This document shows, piece after piece, positions 33,991 to 42,873 of a stretch of 42,873 bases of DNA. Position numbers and translations under genes: made by a program. The notes beneath the pieces are model-generated. The model saw only the letters and a list, made by a program, of their open reading frames with translations. It was not told where the DNA came from and did not search any database. Source of the stretch: DATAMF01 sp964472565 (GTDB lineage Bacteria > Chloroflexota > Anaerolineae > Aggregatilineales > Aggregatilineaceae). Within the stretch, counting starts at the first letter, position 1; every line of letters starts with the position of its first letter. Where the stretch lies: contig CAYYNB010000035.1 in NCBI GenBank assembly GCA_964472565.1, positions 1-42,873 on the forward strand, read 5' to 3'.

Positions 33991-34022
33991 AAAAAAGCGC
34001 CGCTGGATAATTCAGCAGCGCT
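33991..34022 (-). terminator. Rho-independent terminator of the small secreted protein gene
   Basis: On the minus strand AGCGCTGCTG (34022-34013), a 7-base loop and CAGCGGCGCT (34005-33996) pair at ten positions including one G-T, followed by a run of T and G. This is a good intrinsic terminator 22 bases after the stop codon at 34044. Confidence 0.82.
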
Positions 34023-34043
34023 CTGATATTCAATCCAACTCGC

Positions 34044-34478
34044 CTATTCGACAATACGCGTAGGCAGCGGAGTTCCTTCCCAAACGGTGTCATAATTGGG
34101 GCCCATCGTAGCCTTAGGAACCCACAGATACTGGCAGGCCCACACAATCTTATAGAAGCTCTGGCTGGCATCCTGGCCGATTACCCAGGCAGTTTTGGGG
34201 GCTTCCCCAGCACCAACACGGTACACTGTGCTGGACTCTTCTACATTGGGCGACCAATAGAACGGCGTATCACTCAGGAAACTGCCGACCACAGCCCCGT
34301 CGGGAATGTCAATCTGGCAACCCGGCTTGGTTGGCCCATTATAAGACGAATTGTTATCCTGTGCGGCGACAATATTAGACCAATTGAAATGTCCATAGGG
34401 GATCCCTGTTAAGGCAAACGCAGTTACCATCACTGCAACAACAAACACAATCCCCAGAATCTTGCGGTTCGTGCGCAT
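34044..34478 (-). CDS. Small secreted protein, function unknown
   Basis: A 144-residue protein with a signal peptide (about 1-39: basic MRTNRK, a hydrophobic stretch, then IVAAQ). The mature part has two cysteines (PGCQID and WACQYLWVP) that could form a disulfide, and several Trp/Tyr. The pattern DIPDGAVVGSFLSDTPFYW followed by VYRVGAGEAPKTAWVIG suggests a small beta barrel of the SH3-like kind, but I cannot assign a family. It has its own AAGGAG ribosome site and its own terminator, so it is probably a single, well expressed gene between two glycosyltransferase groups. Confidence 0.75.
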   Translation of the reverse strand: MRTNRKILGIVFVVAVMVTAFALTGIPYGHFNWSNIVAAQDNNSSYNGPTKPGCQIDIPDGAVVGSFLSDTPFYWSPNVEESSTVYRVGAGEAPKTAWVIGQDASQSFYKIVWACQYLWVPKATMGPNYDTVWEGTPLPTRIVE

Positions 34479-34809
34479 TGCATTGCTCCTTATTGAATAT
34501 AAAGATAGCCGAGTTGTTTATAAAACAGGAAGGACAAGGATACCCACTTAGAATTCATTGCAAAATGGTATCAAGTCTATTTATACTTACACCATCTACT
34601 GTCTCTTTCTTATTAGGATAATTCAAACAAATACTTATAGCAAGTAAAAACTTGTAAATTTTAGGATAATTACACTAAATAAAATTTAATTTACAGGGTT
34701 GTTCGTGTAGACTATTCTGCGAAATAATGCCGTTGGCGAACCCGCCGGATAAAAAATTTTCAGTGGCCGATAGACCTCCCTATCAACACCCTGGTCACGC
34801 AGGAGTAAT
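34479..34809. other. AT-rich divergent intergenic region
   Basis: These 331 bases hold no supported gene and are clearly richer in A and T than their surroundings. They should carry the divergent promoters of the small secreted protein and the rightward GT-C genes. Near 34730-34770 the plus strand has a GC hairpin (ggcgaacccgcc) in the leader of the 34810 gene, followed by aaaaaattttc. I do not recognise a known riboswitch. AGGAG 6 bases before 34810 is the ribosome site. Confidence 0.5.
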
Positions 34810-37248
34810 ATGTCAACTCGTGTGGTTTCATCTGGACTCAAAATCAATGAGGCTGTCCTCCTGCGCATTGGATTATTATGCGCAGGAGCTTGGTTAATAC
34901 TGACAGCGCTGCACATTAACGGATCAGGGCTTCTACCCGAATCGCGCACATTGGTTTATTTGATGATCGCTGCGGGGGGGGCAGGTCTGGCTTTGATTCT
35001 GGTCGCTGGCTTATGTTCTCCGTTACAGGAATTACGCTGGCTTATCCTGGTAGCGCTGCTTGCAGAAATTCTGATCAGTACATTGCTCTGGGTGAAAAGC
35101 TCGCCACGTCCCGCTTATGTCCGCATTGATGCCGCATTAAACCTGGAAATGGCAGCCGACATGGTTCGACATGGCAAAAATCCTTATGATTGGGATTTCT
35201 CCGGTGTCTATGAAATCTACCGGACCGATCAAGCTTCGCTGACTCCAACCATTGCCGGATCAAACGAAGGTCATTATGCCTACCCCGCGTTGAGTTTTCT
35301 ACTGGCGCTGCCATTTCGGGCGGTTGGACTGCCAGGCGCATTTACACTGTTAATCGTCTCCCAGATAGTAGTGCTGATGGCGCTGTTTCTTGGTGCGCCG
35401 CGTTCACTCCAGCCGTTGATCCTGTTTCCATTGGTTGTCGGAACAAATTTTACTACAAACGGGCTGCTCGGCGGGATCGATATTGTGTGGGCGCTGCTGT
35501 TGACTCTCATGATTCTAGCCTGGCGCAAACCGTATCTACGCGCCGTGTTGTATGGGATGTCCGCGGCCTATAAACAGAATGTCTGGATGTTAGCCCCATT
35601 TTTATTGATTCGGCTGTGGAAAGAAAACCAGTCGGCTGAAAACTCTATACCCTGGCGCGAAATTATCCGTTTCGTGGCTGTTAGTGCTGGTACTTTTTTA
35701 GTGATTAATCTGCCATTTGCCATCAGTAACCCGGTCGAATGGATGAAAGGGATCATAACTCCATTCCAATCGAATCTGGTGCTGCTCAGCCAGGGCAGTC
35801 CCTCCGGGCTGGTCCAGTTTGGTTATTTATCCCTGCCCCGATCTTATTTTTCATTGGTCACTTTGGCGGTCGGTGGAATGCTGCTGCTAATTTACTGGCG
35901 GCATTTCGAACAAGTGCGTGAGCTGTGGCTGTTGGCTCCGGCGCTCATGATGTGGTTTTCGCCGCGCACTTTGATCGCCTATTGGGATTACTGGTTTTTC
36001 CCGGCGCTCGCATCGGTATATATCTATGCCTATGATCGTCCACCTGCGCGTGCTGTCTCATGGAAGCCGACGCTTCAACTGACCGGGCTGGTTAGCGGAA
36101 TTCTCATCATCCTCGGAGCGGTGATGGCTCGAACTGCACCAATATCGGTGCAGGTGCTTCCCCCTTACATCACAGTCAATGGAATGGTGTTCCGGCTGAC
36201 AGTCCAGGTTGAAAACAACAGCCCAGACCAGCTTGTGCCGCGTTTTATGGTCCAGCATCGTGATACAGCGGTCAATCCGCTGCCCTGGTTAATTGAAAGT
36301 GGTCCGGCATCCCTCGCTCCAGGCGAGACTGCACTATACCAGATCGCAAGCGATGGACAACCGGGATTTGCGGCGCATGATCCCGCTCAGATTGTCGTCA
36401 CCGACGCAGGAGGAAATCAGAATCTGCGGGCTGTGACAACCATCGGACCAGATCAAACCTTCTTGTGGCCCGACGCGATTCCAAACCCGGACTTCTTATA
36501 CTGGGATAAAAACACCAGCACACCCATTTTCTGGGATTCATACATTGCTCCCTCTGGCGTCGGGAGCTTATCACTCGACGTTCAGGAAGGGCGTACAGCG
36601 CTAGCTATTACGCTGGACAGCCCCTATGGTCCTATGAGTTGGGCGGCATTAAACACCGCTATTCTCTGGCCCAGAGAACCTATCAGCCTGTGGGTATATG
36701 TGGAAGACGAAACAGTGAGCCAGCGTGGGATCGAAATCATTGATAATGAGCGGCGGCTAACCTTTTTATTCGGCACAGGGGATCGGGCTTGGCAGGATGG
36801 ATCGCAGCATTATGTAATTGAGCGGCGGGTACCGCTAGGGGAATGGAGCCGCCAAACCTTTGATTTACAAGCCGCATATGATCAAGCCGGTTGGGATCCG
36901 CCCGCGTTCGAACATGTTACCTACCGGAATGTGACAGCAGACTTTCAGATAGTAACGCTGACACTATTTGTCTCTGCTCCTGACGCTTCCACGGGAGGAC
37001 ATTTATGGATCAGCGCTGTCGAACAGGGCAATTATCGCATCGATCCAGCGGATCTAATGGCAGATACATTGGAAGATCCCGCCGGTTATTATGTTCGGTT
37101 GGGCAAGTTCTATGAAGCCGAACGGCTGTATGATCTGGCTCTGGAAGCCTACCAGCATGCCCTGACCTATGCCCCCAATGACAGTACAATTCGTGAGACG
37201 GTCAACCAGGCAGAAGATCGTCTTGAGGAGACACATCCCGATGATTGA
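34810..37248 (+). CDS. GT-C membrane glycosyltransferase-like protein with extracytoplasmic beta domain and TPR
   Basis: An 812-residue protein. About ten membrane helices fill residues 15-440. A first loop has YVRIDAALNLEMAADMVRHG with GKNPYDWDF, as in DUF2029/GT87-like mannosyltransferases (NPY motif). Residues 450-750 form an extracytoplasmic, beta-rich region with two parts, the second like a carbohydrate-binding sandwich. The end (about 755-805) carries a TPR-like hairpin: YYVRLGKFYEAERLYDLALE and AYQHALTYAPND. The next gene is a paralogue overlapping by 8 bases. I infer two related enzymes or scaffolds for a surface glycan. No biochemical role is known. Confidence 0.82.
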   Translation: MSTRVVSSGLKINEAVLLRIGLLCAGAWLILTALHINGSGLLPESRTLVYLMIAAGGAGLALILVAGLCSPLQELRWLILVALLAEILISTLLWVKSSPRPAYVRIDAALNLEMAADMVRHGKNPYDWDFSGVYEIYRTDQASLTPTIAGSNEGHYAYPALSFLLALPFRAVGLPGAFTLLIVSQIVVLMALFLGAPRSLQPLILFPLVVGTNFTTNGLLGGIDIVWALLLTLMILAWRKPYLRAVLYGMSAAYKQNVWMLAPFLLIRLWKENQSAENSIPWREIIRFVAVSAGTFLVINLPFAISNPVEWMKGIITPFQSNLVLLSQGSPSGLVQFGYLSLPRSYFSLVTLAVGGMLLLIYWRHFEQVRELWLLAPALMMWFSPRTLIAYWDYWFFPALASVYIYAYDRPPARAVSWKPTLQLTGLVSGILIILGAVMARTAPISVQVLPPYITVNGMVFRLTVQVENNSPDQLVPRFMVQHRDTAVNPLPWLIESGPASLAPGETALYQIASDGQPGFAAHDPAQIVVTDAGGNQNLRAVTTIGPDQTFLWPDAIPNPDFLYWDKNTSTPIFWDSYIAPSGVGSLSLDVQEGRTALAITLDSPYGPMSWAALNTAILWPREPISLWVYVEDETVSQRGIEIIDNERRLTFLFGTGDRAWQDGSQHYVIERRVPLGEWSRQTFDLQAAYDQAGWDPPAFEHVTYRNVTADFQIVTLTLFVSAPDASTGGHLWISAVEQGNYRIDPADLMADTLEDPAGYYVRLGKFYEAERLYDLALEAYQHALTYAPNDSTIRETVNQAEDRLEETHPDD

Positions 37249-40006
37249 TAAAATGGAACTGCATCTGGATGAGATACTTCTCCGAATTGGGTTGATCAGC
37301 ACCGCCCTGCTCGTATTGAACGTCGCCTCAGATGTTTGGAACCAGGGATTCGCTTTTCGTTATCCGGTCATGCTTGGTTTGTCTTTAGCCCTGTGCGTCA
37401 TCGGATTTGTTTGTTTTGGGCTGGCTCTGATCCGGCCTGTGCCGCGCCGGGCAGCGTGGGGAGTGCTGATGGGATTCATCATCATGCTGTTAGCCTATGG
37501 ATACCTCAGCATTGTTAATTACAATCCGCTGTATTCACCTCACACCGATAACGAGATGATTGCCAAGTTCGCGGCAGAGGCACTGGAACGCGGCGAAAAC
37601 CCTTATGCCTGGAACTTCTCCGATATGCTGCGTGTCTACCGCGACCCAGGTCATTTTACGCCCTTTATCGATGGTGCTCCCCAAAATCGGCTGACCTACC
37701 CGGTGCTGCCGACCCTGATCCTGTGGCTTTTTGATCAGATCGGGCTGGGAGAAGTGCGCTTTATTAATACCCTGGCCCATCTGATTCTGTTAATTGTGGT
37801 TTTTATCAAAACGCCAGAGTGGTTGCGCCCTGTAGTTTTGCTGCCGCTGGTCGTTTTTCGCGACTTTGTTCCCTACACGCTCAATGGGGTGCAGGATATT
37901 ATATGGAGTTTAGCGCTGATCGGAGTCATCTATACCTGGAAACGCCCCACCCTCCGTGCGCTTTTGTTTGGGGCAGCATGTACCTTCAGGCAGCAGCCCT
38001 GGTTTGCAGCTCCCTTCCTGGTGATCTATCTCTGGCGCGAAGAAGGAACCCGCCGTGAGCGATTGAGCCGGATATTATATTTTGTCGGGATCAGCGTTCT
38101 GTTTTTTGTTGTAGTCAATCTCCCCTTCGTGATCTGGAATCCTGAAGCATGGCTGCGCGGCGCGGTTGAGCCATCCTATGCCGCGTTCAACTTCATGAGC
38201 CAGAGCATCGGCGCGTTAACTCAATACGGGATTGCGCCTTTCCCCCGGCTGTTTTATTCCGGGCTGCAATTCTCTTCGCTGCTGATCCTGCTCATCCTTT
38301 ACTGGTTTTACACCCGGCCCATTGGACAGGCTTTCTGGATTTTCCCGGCTGTTTTTTTCTGGCTGTACTATCGCGGCCTTGCCAATTACTGGCTGTACTG
38401 GCTGCCTGTGTTGTTAGCTGCGGTAGTTTGCCGTCTGGACGGCTGTTTTTCGCTGCCCGCCTCACCAGCTAGCCATCGTTACCGCCATGTAGTTCCGCTG
38501 GGAATGGTTGGGGTGATCGTGCTGGGTAATGTAGGGCTGGCGGGCTATTATCTCCACCAGGACCCACTGATCAGTTTGGCTTATACACCACCTGTTGAGG
38601 TGCTGTTTGACGGACAGGTAAATCGTCTGACACTGACTGTCAGCAATAACAGTTCTAAGTTGTTTACGCCACGATTTGCCGTCCAACCACAGACTTCGAA
38701 TCAGGCGTGGCCTTGGCATATCGACAGCGGACCAGAGCATTTACAACCGGGCCAGATCGGTCAGTATGTGATCAGCGCCCAGGAAACTTCTTTCAAAGCT
38801 TTTCATGCCGCATGGGATGGGCAGGTGGTTGTGAGTGATGCCGAGGGAGATTACACCCTGCGCGCGGTGCTGACGATTCCCAAACAAACCCATTACGCCA
38901 ATCCTGATCAGATCGCCAATCCAGACTATCGTTACTGGCCCCAGGATGGATCCGCACCCTCCGAATGGGTATTAGATGCGGATCCTGGCAGTCTGCCCAC
39001 CCTGACTCTCCTATCTCATGCCAACCGATCCGCGTTGCAGTTGCAAATGGAGAGCAATCCAAACGCGGAAGTGCCCCCGATGGTGCGATTAACACAAACT
39101 GTATCATTTCCCGATAATTTCACGGTGTGGGTTTATCCAACCACCGATCTCAGGGATGAAATTTATGGGCTAGAGGTAGTCGATGGGGTTCATCAATTGT
39201 GGATTCTCTTTGGTCCTCCAACAGATAGGGCAACCCAGGATGGACAGCCAACAATCGTATCGTTTCCTGCGCCGCTGAATCAGTGGTCAAAACAGGTGGT
39301 AGATCTGGCGGCACTCTACCAATCGTTAGGCTGGACTATTCCACTGCCATCCATGCGCTATGCTAACGGTCTGCGCTACACCGTACCCCAAGTACAATTG
39401 AGTTGGATCGTTGCCTCTCAATCGAGGAGTTCGGCAGCATGGGTTTGGGGTCTCATCGAACAAGAAACTGGGCGTTATGATTCTGCGACACTGGTATCCA
39501 ACGCCCTCGAACACCCGGATGCCTACTATGTTACACTGGGCGATCAGCAGCGCAGCCAGCGAAATTACTCGTTAGCCGAAGACTTCTATCAAAAAGCCTT
39601 ATCGATCAACCCTGCAAGCAGTGCCGCCTATTTTGGTTTAGCCGAAAACTTCTTCTGGTCTGGGTTATGGGATCAGGCCATCATCAGTTTCAATACTGCG
39701 CTCACCTATGGCTATTCCATTCCAGGATTGGCCTATAAGGGAATGGGCTGGGCATATTATAACCTGCTGCGCTATGAGGATGCACTTACCGCCTTTGAAA
39801 AGTCAGTCCAACTGTTGACAACCGGAACAGGCAGCGAACGCGATGCTCGTCTTGCCGATGCCTACAGCGGTCTGGGCTGGTCCAAACTTCGTTTGCAGAA
39901 CTGTGAACAGGCCATCACAGATTTTGAAGCCGCCCTAAAATTGGATGTGAACCATCCCACTGCAAGTAGTGGATTACGTGAATGTCAGGGTGTCGAAGTC
40001 TCCTGA
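37241..40006 (+). CDS. GT-C membrane glycosyltransferase-like protein with beta domain and TPR array
   Basis: A 921-residue paralogue of the preceding protein. The membrane part (about 10-435) has HTDNEMIAKFAAEALERGEN with NPYAWNFSDMLRVYRD, parallel to the first protein's NPYDWDF loop. RQQPWFAAPFLVIYLWREEG matches KQNVWMLAPFLLIRLWKENQ. The outer beta-rich region (about 455-755) follows, and the C terminus has at least four TPR units: SLAEDFYQKALSINPASSAA, YFGLAENFFWSGLWDQAIIS, AYYNLLRYEDALTAFEKSVQ and CEQAITDFEAALKLDVNHPT. I choose the ATG at 37241 because GAGGAG precedes it and the gene overlaps the former by 8 bases; a start at 37169 would lie deep inside that gene. Confidence 0.83.
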   Translation: MIDKMELHLDEILLRIGLISTALLVLNVASDVWNQGFAFRYPVMLGLSLALCVIGFVCFGLALIRPVPRRAAWGVLMGFIIMLLAYGYLSIVNYNPLYSPHTDNEMIAKFAAEALERGENPYAWNFSDMLRVYRDPGHFTPFIDGAPQNRLTYPVLPTLILWLFDQIGLGEVRFINTLAHLILLIVVFIKTPEWLRPVVLLPLVVFRDFVPYTLNGVQDIIWSLALIGVIYTWKRPTLRALLFGAACTFRQQPWFAAPFLVIYLWREEGTRRERLSRILYFVGISVLFFVVVNLPFVIWNPEAWLRGAVEPSYAAFNFMSQSIGALTQYGIAPFPRLFYSGLQFSSLLILLILYWFYTRPIGQAFWIFPAVFFWLYYRGLANYWLYWLPVLLAAVVCRLDGCFSLPASPASHRYRHVVPLGMVGVIVLGNVGLAGYYLHQDPLISLAYTPPVEVLFDGQVNRLTLTVSNNSSKLFTPRFAVQPQTSNQAWPWHIDSGPEHLQPGQIGQYVISAQETSFKAFHAAWDGQVVVSDAEGDYTLRAVLTIPKQTHYANPDQIANPDYRYWPQDGSAPSEWVLDADPGSLPTLTLLSHANRSALQLQMESNPNAEVPPMVRLTQTVSFPDNFTVWVYPTTDLRDEIYGLEVVDGVHQLWILFGPPTDRATQDGQPTIVSFPAPLNQWSKQVVDLAALYQSLGWTIPLPSMRYANGLRYTVPQVQLSWIVASQSRSSAAWVWGLIEQETGRYDSATLVSNALEHPDAYYVTLGDQQRSQRNYSLAEDFYQKALSINPASSAAYFGLAENFFWSGLWDQAIISFNTALTYGYSIPGLAYKGMGWAYYNLLRYEDALTAFEKSVQLLTTGTGSERDARLADAYSGLGWSKLRLQNCEQAITDFEAALKLDVNHPTASSGLRECQGVEVS

Positions 40007-40049
40007 ACCACATCATGCCGTTGGATAACGGGGGAGTTGGGTAGGGGGC

Positions 40050-40080
40050 ACCTGAACCGTTTTTTCGGTTAAGCCCATTG
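40050..40080. other. Small hairpin after the GT-C operon
   Basis: gaaccgttttttcggtt folds into a 5-base stem (aaccg/cggtt) with a six-T loop. It lies between the converging GT-C operon and the aldo/keto reductase gene. The stem is short and no T tract follows it, so its role as terminator is doubtful. Confidence 0.25.
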
Positions 40081-40161
40081 AGGAGGTACACCCCCGCCCA
40101 GCCTTCGATTATTTTGACGTCTGTTGTTGTTTGTCCTCGTTCCAATACTTTGAGCGCCGCC

Positions 40162-41130
40162 CTAATACCGGTCGCCGACTACCGTGAGCTGTGACATGGC
40201 GTTTTTGATTTCACGGAGATCATCGGCTGTCAATTCGACATCAGCGGCACCGATATTTTCTTCCAGACGTTCGAGCTTGCGCGAGCCTGGAATAGGTACA
40301 ATCCAGGGTTTTTGCGCCAGCAGCCACGCCAGCGCAATCTGGGCCGGGGTAGCATGTTTCTCTGCGGCTATCCGCTCCAGCAGATCAATGACAACCCGAT
40401 TGGCTTTGATAGCCTCTGGGGTGAAGCGGGGATTACGACTGCGAATGTCATTCTCGGCAAAGGTCGTCTTCTCATCAATCTTGCCGGTCAGATAACCACG
40501 CCCCAATGGACTGTAAGGCACAAACCCAATGCCGAGTTCTTCGCAGGTGGGCAGAACAGCATCTTCAACAGGCGTCCACCAGATCGAATATTCACTCTGG
40601 ATAGCCGTAACCGGTTGAACGGCATGAGCACGGCGAATGGTTTCGGCATTTGCTTCAGAAAGACCGAAATGTTTCACTTTGCCGGTCTGTATCAAATCGC
40701 TGACGGCTCCGGCCACATCTTCAATCGGCACGTCCGGGTCAACCCGGTGCTGGTAGAACAAATCGATGGTCTCAACCCTCAGTCGCTTGAGTGATGCCTC
40801 GGCCACCCGCTTGATCTGCTCTGGTCGGCTGTCCAGACCACCCCCAGGATGTGGTCCCTTGTCGGGATCATGTTTGAACCCGAACTTGGTCGCGATCACG
40901 ACCTGCCCGTGAAACGATTCAAGCGCTTCGCCCACCAGTTCTTCGTTGGTAAATGGGCCATAAACTTCAGCCGTATCGAAGAAAGTGATGCCACGCTCAA
41001 CCGCCGTATGAAGGAAAGTGATCATCTCCTGGCGGGTTCCAATGGGTGCATCGCCGAAAGTCATTCGCATACAGCCAAGTCCGAGAGCCGAGACTTCCAG
41101 ACCACTGTTTCCAAGCTTACGTTTCTGCAT
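40162..41130 (-). CDS. Aldo/keto reductase
   Basis: A 322-residue NADPH-dependent reductase with an (alpha/beta)8 barrel. The catalytic tetrad is visible: D52 and Y57 in FFDTAEVYG, K82 in IATKFGF and H128 in LFYQHRVDPD. IVPIPGSRKLERLEENIGA near the end binds the cofactor phosphate. The family (YajO/Tas-like, AKR13-type) reduces aldehydes and ketones to alcohols. I choose the ATG at 41130, with AGGAG 9 bases upstream; a GTG three codons earlier is too close to that site. It is divergent from an AraC-type regulator, which often controls such genes. Confidence 0.94.
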   Translation of the reverse strand: MQKRKLGNSGLEVSALGLGCMRMTFGDAPIGTRQEMITFLHTAVERGITFFDTAEVYGPFTNEELVGEALESFHGQVVIATKFGFKHDPDKGPHPGGGLDSRPEQIKRVAEASLKRLRVETIDLFYQHRVDPDVPIEDVAGAVSDLIQTGKVKHFGLSEANAETIRRAHAVQPVTAIQSEYSIWWTPVEDAVLPTCEELGIGFVPYSPLGRGYLTGKIDEKTTFAENDIRSRNPRFTPEAIKANRVVIDLLERIAAEKHATPAQIALAWLLAQKPWIVPIPGSRKLERLEENIGAADVELTADDLREIKNAMSQLTVVGDRY

Positions 41131-41281
41131 TTTCCACACTCCTGTTATCGGGCTAAGAGTTGAGACTGTCTTACCCTGCGATCAAGACTGATGCTACTCC
41201 TCAGGATTTGTTTTTTCCGTTCCTGAAGAAAATTCCAGCGCATCTTAAAAAAGGAACTGGTGGTTTCTGTTTCTGACGTTT

Positions 41282-41338
41282 ATTATAGGGAAACCTGACA
41301 CGAAATGATTGTAGAATTATCCGAGATAATTGTATAAT
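41282..41338. promoter_or_regulatory. Divergent promoter elements between aldo/keto reductase and AraC genes
   Basis: Rightward, TTGTAG (41309-41314) and a perfect TATAAT (41333-41338) are 18 bases apart and would start transcription about 32 bases before the AraC ATG. Leftward, a TATAAT (41287-41282 on the minus strand) has no strong -35 and would leave a leader of about 145 bases. The close, back-to-back placement fits regulation by one AraC protein. Confidence 0.5.
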
Positions 41339-41377
41339 CCTACAGATATTTTACATGAGTCGATTGCAGGGTTAGTT

Positions 41378-42325
41378 ATGAAGGCGATCAATCATCAGCA
41401 CGCAGAGCGCGAGGCGCAGCGGATGCAGGCTGACCGTGAAGAACTGGTGGAACGAATAGCACGAGCTATCCCCGCAGATGGCGTCATCCAGCCATTCCAG
41501 GGCCTTCATCTGGGGCGCATCTCCGCACCTATGGAGCGAATTCACAGCGTACTTGAGCCGTCCTTTTGTGTGATTGCACAGGGGAGCAAAGTGGTTTTTC
41601 TGGGTGACTCCCGCTATCAGTATGATCCCTTTAACTATCTTCTCACCACGCTTGAATTACCTCGCACAAGCCAGGTACTCGAAGCATCCAGGGAGCGGCC
41701 CTATCTCAGCCTGCGCCTCGAACTTCTCCCAACACTTGTCGGCTCTGTCATGATTGAGACAGGTCATCCTTTGCCACTAAACCGTGTTGAAGCGCGGGCT
41801 ATCAATGTCAGCCCTCTGGATGCGGACCTGCTGGATGCCGTCGTACGGCTCGTCAGGCTGTTGGATTCCCCTGCTGAAGCGCGCATCCTTATGCCGCTCA
41901 TCACGCGGGAAATCATCTATCGCCTCTTGATGGGGGATCAGGGAAGCCGACTCTGTCACCTCACCGCATCAGGGAATTACACACCAAACATCGTGAAGGC
42001 TGTTGAGCGCCTTCGCCAGGATTTCGACCAACCCATTCGCATCGAGGGGTTGGCCCAGGAACTGGGCATGAGTGTTTCGAGCTTCCATTACCACTTCAAA
42101 TCCGTCACGGCGATGAGTCCGCTGCAATTTCAGAAGCAACTGCGGCTACAGGAAGCGCGCCGCCTGATGCTGGGCGAAGACCTTGATGCAACCAGTGCGG
42201 CCTATCGCGTGGGGTACAACGATGCTTCTCACTTCAATCGGGAGTACAAAAGCCTCTTCGGTGAACCACCCGTGCGCGATGTGCAGCGGTTGCGAGAACA
42301 GTCTGGTACTTTCGCTAACCAATGA
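41378..42325 (+). CDS. AraC family transcriptional regulator with AraC-type N-terminal domain
   Basis: A 315-residue regulator. The N-terminal domain (about 20-190) is of the AraC_N/YqhC type: GLHLGRISAPMERIHSVLEP, FCVIAQGSKVVFLGDSRYQY and the helical linker ending LITREIIYRLLMGDQGSRL. The C-terminal AraC DNA-binding domain (about 210-300) has two helix-turn-helix units: IRIEGLAQELGMSVSSFHYH and the second ATSAAYRVGYNDASHFNREY. The ATG at 41378 has AGGG upstream and begins before the first domain; a TTG at 41330 overlaps the -10 box and is unlikely. In relatives such as YqhC the target is the neighbouring aldehyde reductase gene, so it probably activates the divergent aldo/keto reductase. Confidence 0.93.
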   Translation: MKAINHQHAEREAQRMQADREELVERIARAIPADGVIQPFQGLHLGRISAPMERIHSVLEPSFCVIAQGSKVVFLGDSRYQYDPFNYLLTTLELPRTSQVLEASRERPYLSLRLELLPTLVGSVMIETGHPLPLNRVEARAINVSPLDADLLDAVVRLVRLLDSPAEARILMPLITREIIYRLLMGDQGSRLCHLTASGNYTPNIVKAVERLRQDFDQPIRIEGLAQELGMSVSSFHYHFKSVTAMSPLQFQKQLRLQEARRLMLGEDLDATSAAYRVGYNDASHFNREYKSLFGEPPVRDVQRLREQSGTFANQ

Positions 42326-42353
42326 GGTAGAAGCTTCTCCTTTCGTAACCTGT

Positions 42354-42873
42354 TTACTCTATTATCGCCTGATAGGCAAGCGCCTTCACTTGGGCGAAAA
42401 CGGGATGAATCCAGAATGGGTCAAGCTGGTAGAGGACAACTCCAACCAGTTCGGAGCGCGGATCGACCCAAAATAGCGTGCCTGAACCCCCATCTTTCCA
42501 GAATTCCCCCTGGGAGCAAGGGATACCGGCCAGACCAGGGTCCAGGAGAACATGAACACCAAGTCCATGTCCATATCCATACAAGGGTTGCCTCCCCGTA
42601 AAGCGATAGGGGAGCAGCGCTGGCGGCAGATGATTGGATACCATTAAATCCACCGTACGCGGAGCCAGTATCCGCACACCGTCCAGGTCTCCCCGGTTAG
42701 ACAGCATCTGAGCGAAGCGTAAAATATCGACCGGAGTCGAAACTAGGCCAAAACTGCCGGGTGTCCAGAAATGTTCAGGCATGCAACCCTGAGGGATATA
42801 GTGAACACTTTGTTCGGGTGGTATCCTGACGAAAAAGCAGGGGAAGGATCAGGTCGAAGACCAGGCGGCAGCC
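42354..42873 (-). pseudogene. Serine hydrolase (beta-lactamase family), 3' part, frameshifted, runs off window
   Basis: The C-terminal part of a class C beta-lactamase-like hydrolase. WTPGSFGLVSTPVDILRFAQ and the closing SGTLFWVDPRSELVGVVLYQ are typical; GGSG takes the place of the KTG/HTG box. An ATG at 42782 gives 142 residues, but homology seems to continue upstream as RIPPEQSVHYIPQG up to a stop near 42849. In another frame the edge of the window encodes RLVFDLILPLLF, like the family's FDPLGM segment. A frameshift near 42840 is therefore likely, unless the sequence is wrong there. The catalytic SxxK part is outside the window. Confidence 0.6.

Noticed and set aside
34680..34809. Riboswitch-like leader before the first GT-C gene
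   Set aside because: It has a small GC hairpin, but none of the conserved cores I know (c-di-GMP, SAM, cobalamin, glycine) fits.
40007..40161. Open frame 39915-40145 on the minus strand as a gene
   Set aside because: It overlaps the TPR gene end, has no ribosome site and resembles no family.
1..42873. tRNA or rRNA genes
   Set aside because: I saw no cloverleaf with a TTC-loop or any rRNA stretch on either strand.

Overview
The window is bacterial. Gene style points to a Chloroflexota (Anaerolineae-like) chromosome: MalT-type LuxR giant regulator, GT-C membrane glycosyltransferases with TPR tails, CUT2-type sugar ABC importers, GAF-HTH modules and many shuffled insertion sequences. This lineage call is inference from gene content, not from a marker gene.

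Layout. (1) 1-1502: an ABC-2 type exporter ATPase (cut by the window start) behind a TetR repressor with a palindromic operator. (2) 1739-8036: a leftward cluster of a MalT-like LuxR regulator, an iron-sulfur flavoprotein-like reductase, an 80-aa small protein, a membrane-bound serine hydrolase and an NmrA-like NAD(P)-binding protein. (3) 8380-9843: a rightward pair, a DUF385-type deazaflavin-dependent reductase and an Old Yellow Enzyme family reductase. (4) About 10.0-18.4 kb: a nest of mobile-element debris around two host genes (phosphoribosyltransferase and GT2 glycosyltransferase). It holds a frameshifted zinc-finger mini-gene, an ISKra4-like remnant, an IS701-like element with 18-bp perfect terminal repeats, a group II intron 3' remnant on the minus strand, an IS481/IS3-like element with about 30-bp repeats, a degraded transposase start, an IS630 element flanked by TA, and a second, different group II intron 3' remnant on the plus strand.

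(5) 18382-30289: the most interesting block, all leftward. It encodes two CUT2 sugar importers' worth of parts (RbsA-like double ATPase, permease, single-domain ATPase, second permease, two substrate-binding proteins) and one giant secreted enzyme, CBM-GH3-CBM-GH16, that looks like a complete beta-1,3-glucan depolymerase and glucosidase in one chain. The first permease is fused in one frame to a cytoplasmic GAF domain and a C-terminal helix-turn-helix: a transporter that could itself act as a DNA-binding sensor. Directly downstream, before the next operon, lie four AGTGCA(A) direct repeats at roughly helical spacing, a plausible binding site. I infer a sugar transceptor that controls a laminarin-type utilisation locus.

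(6) 30560-40006: membrane glycosyltransferases (GT39-like, DUF2723), a small secreted protein with its own terminator, and a rightward pair of paralogous GT-C proteins with extracytoplasmic beta domains and TPR tails. (7) 40162-42325: an aldo/keto reductase divergent from an AraC regulator. (8) 42354-42873: the 3' part of a serine hydrolase running off the window, apparently frameshifted.
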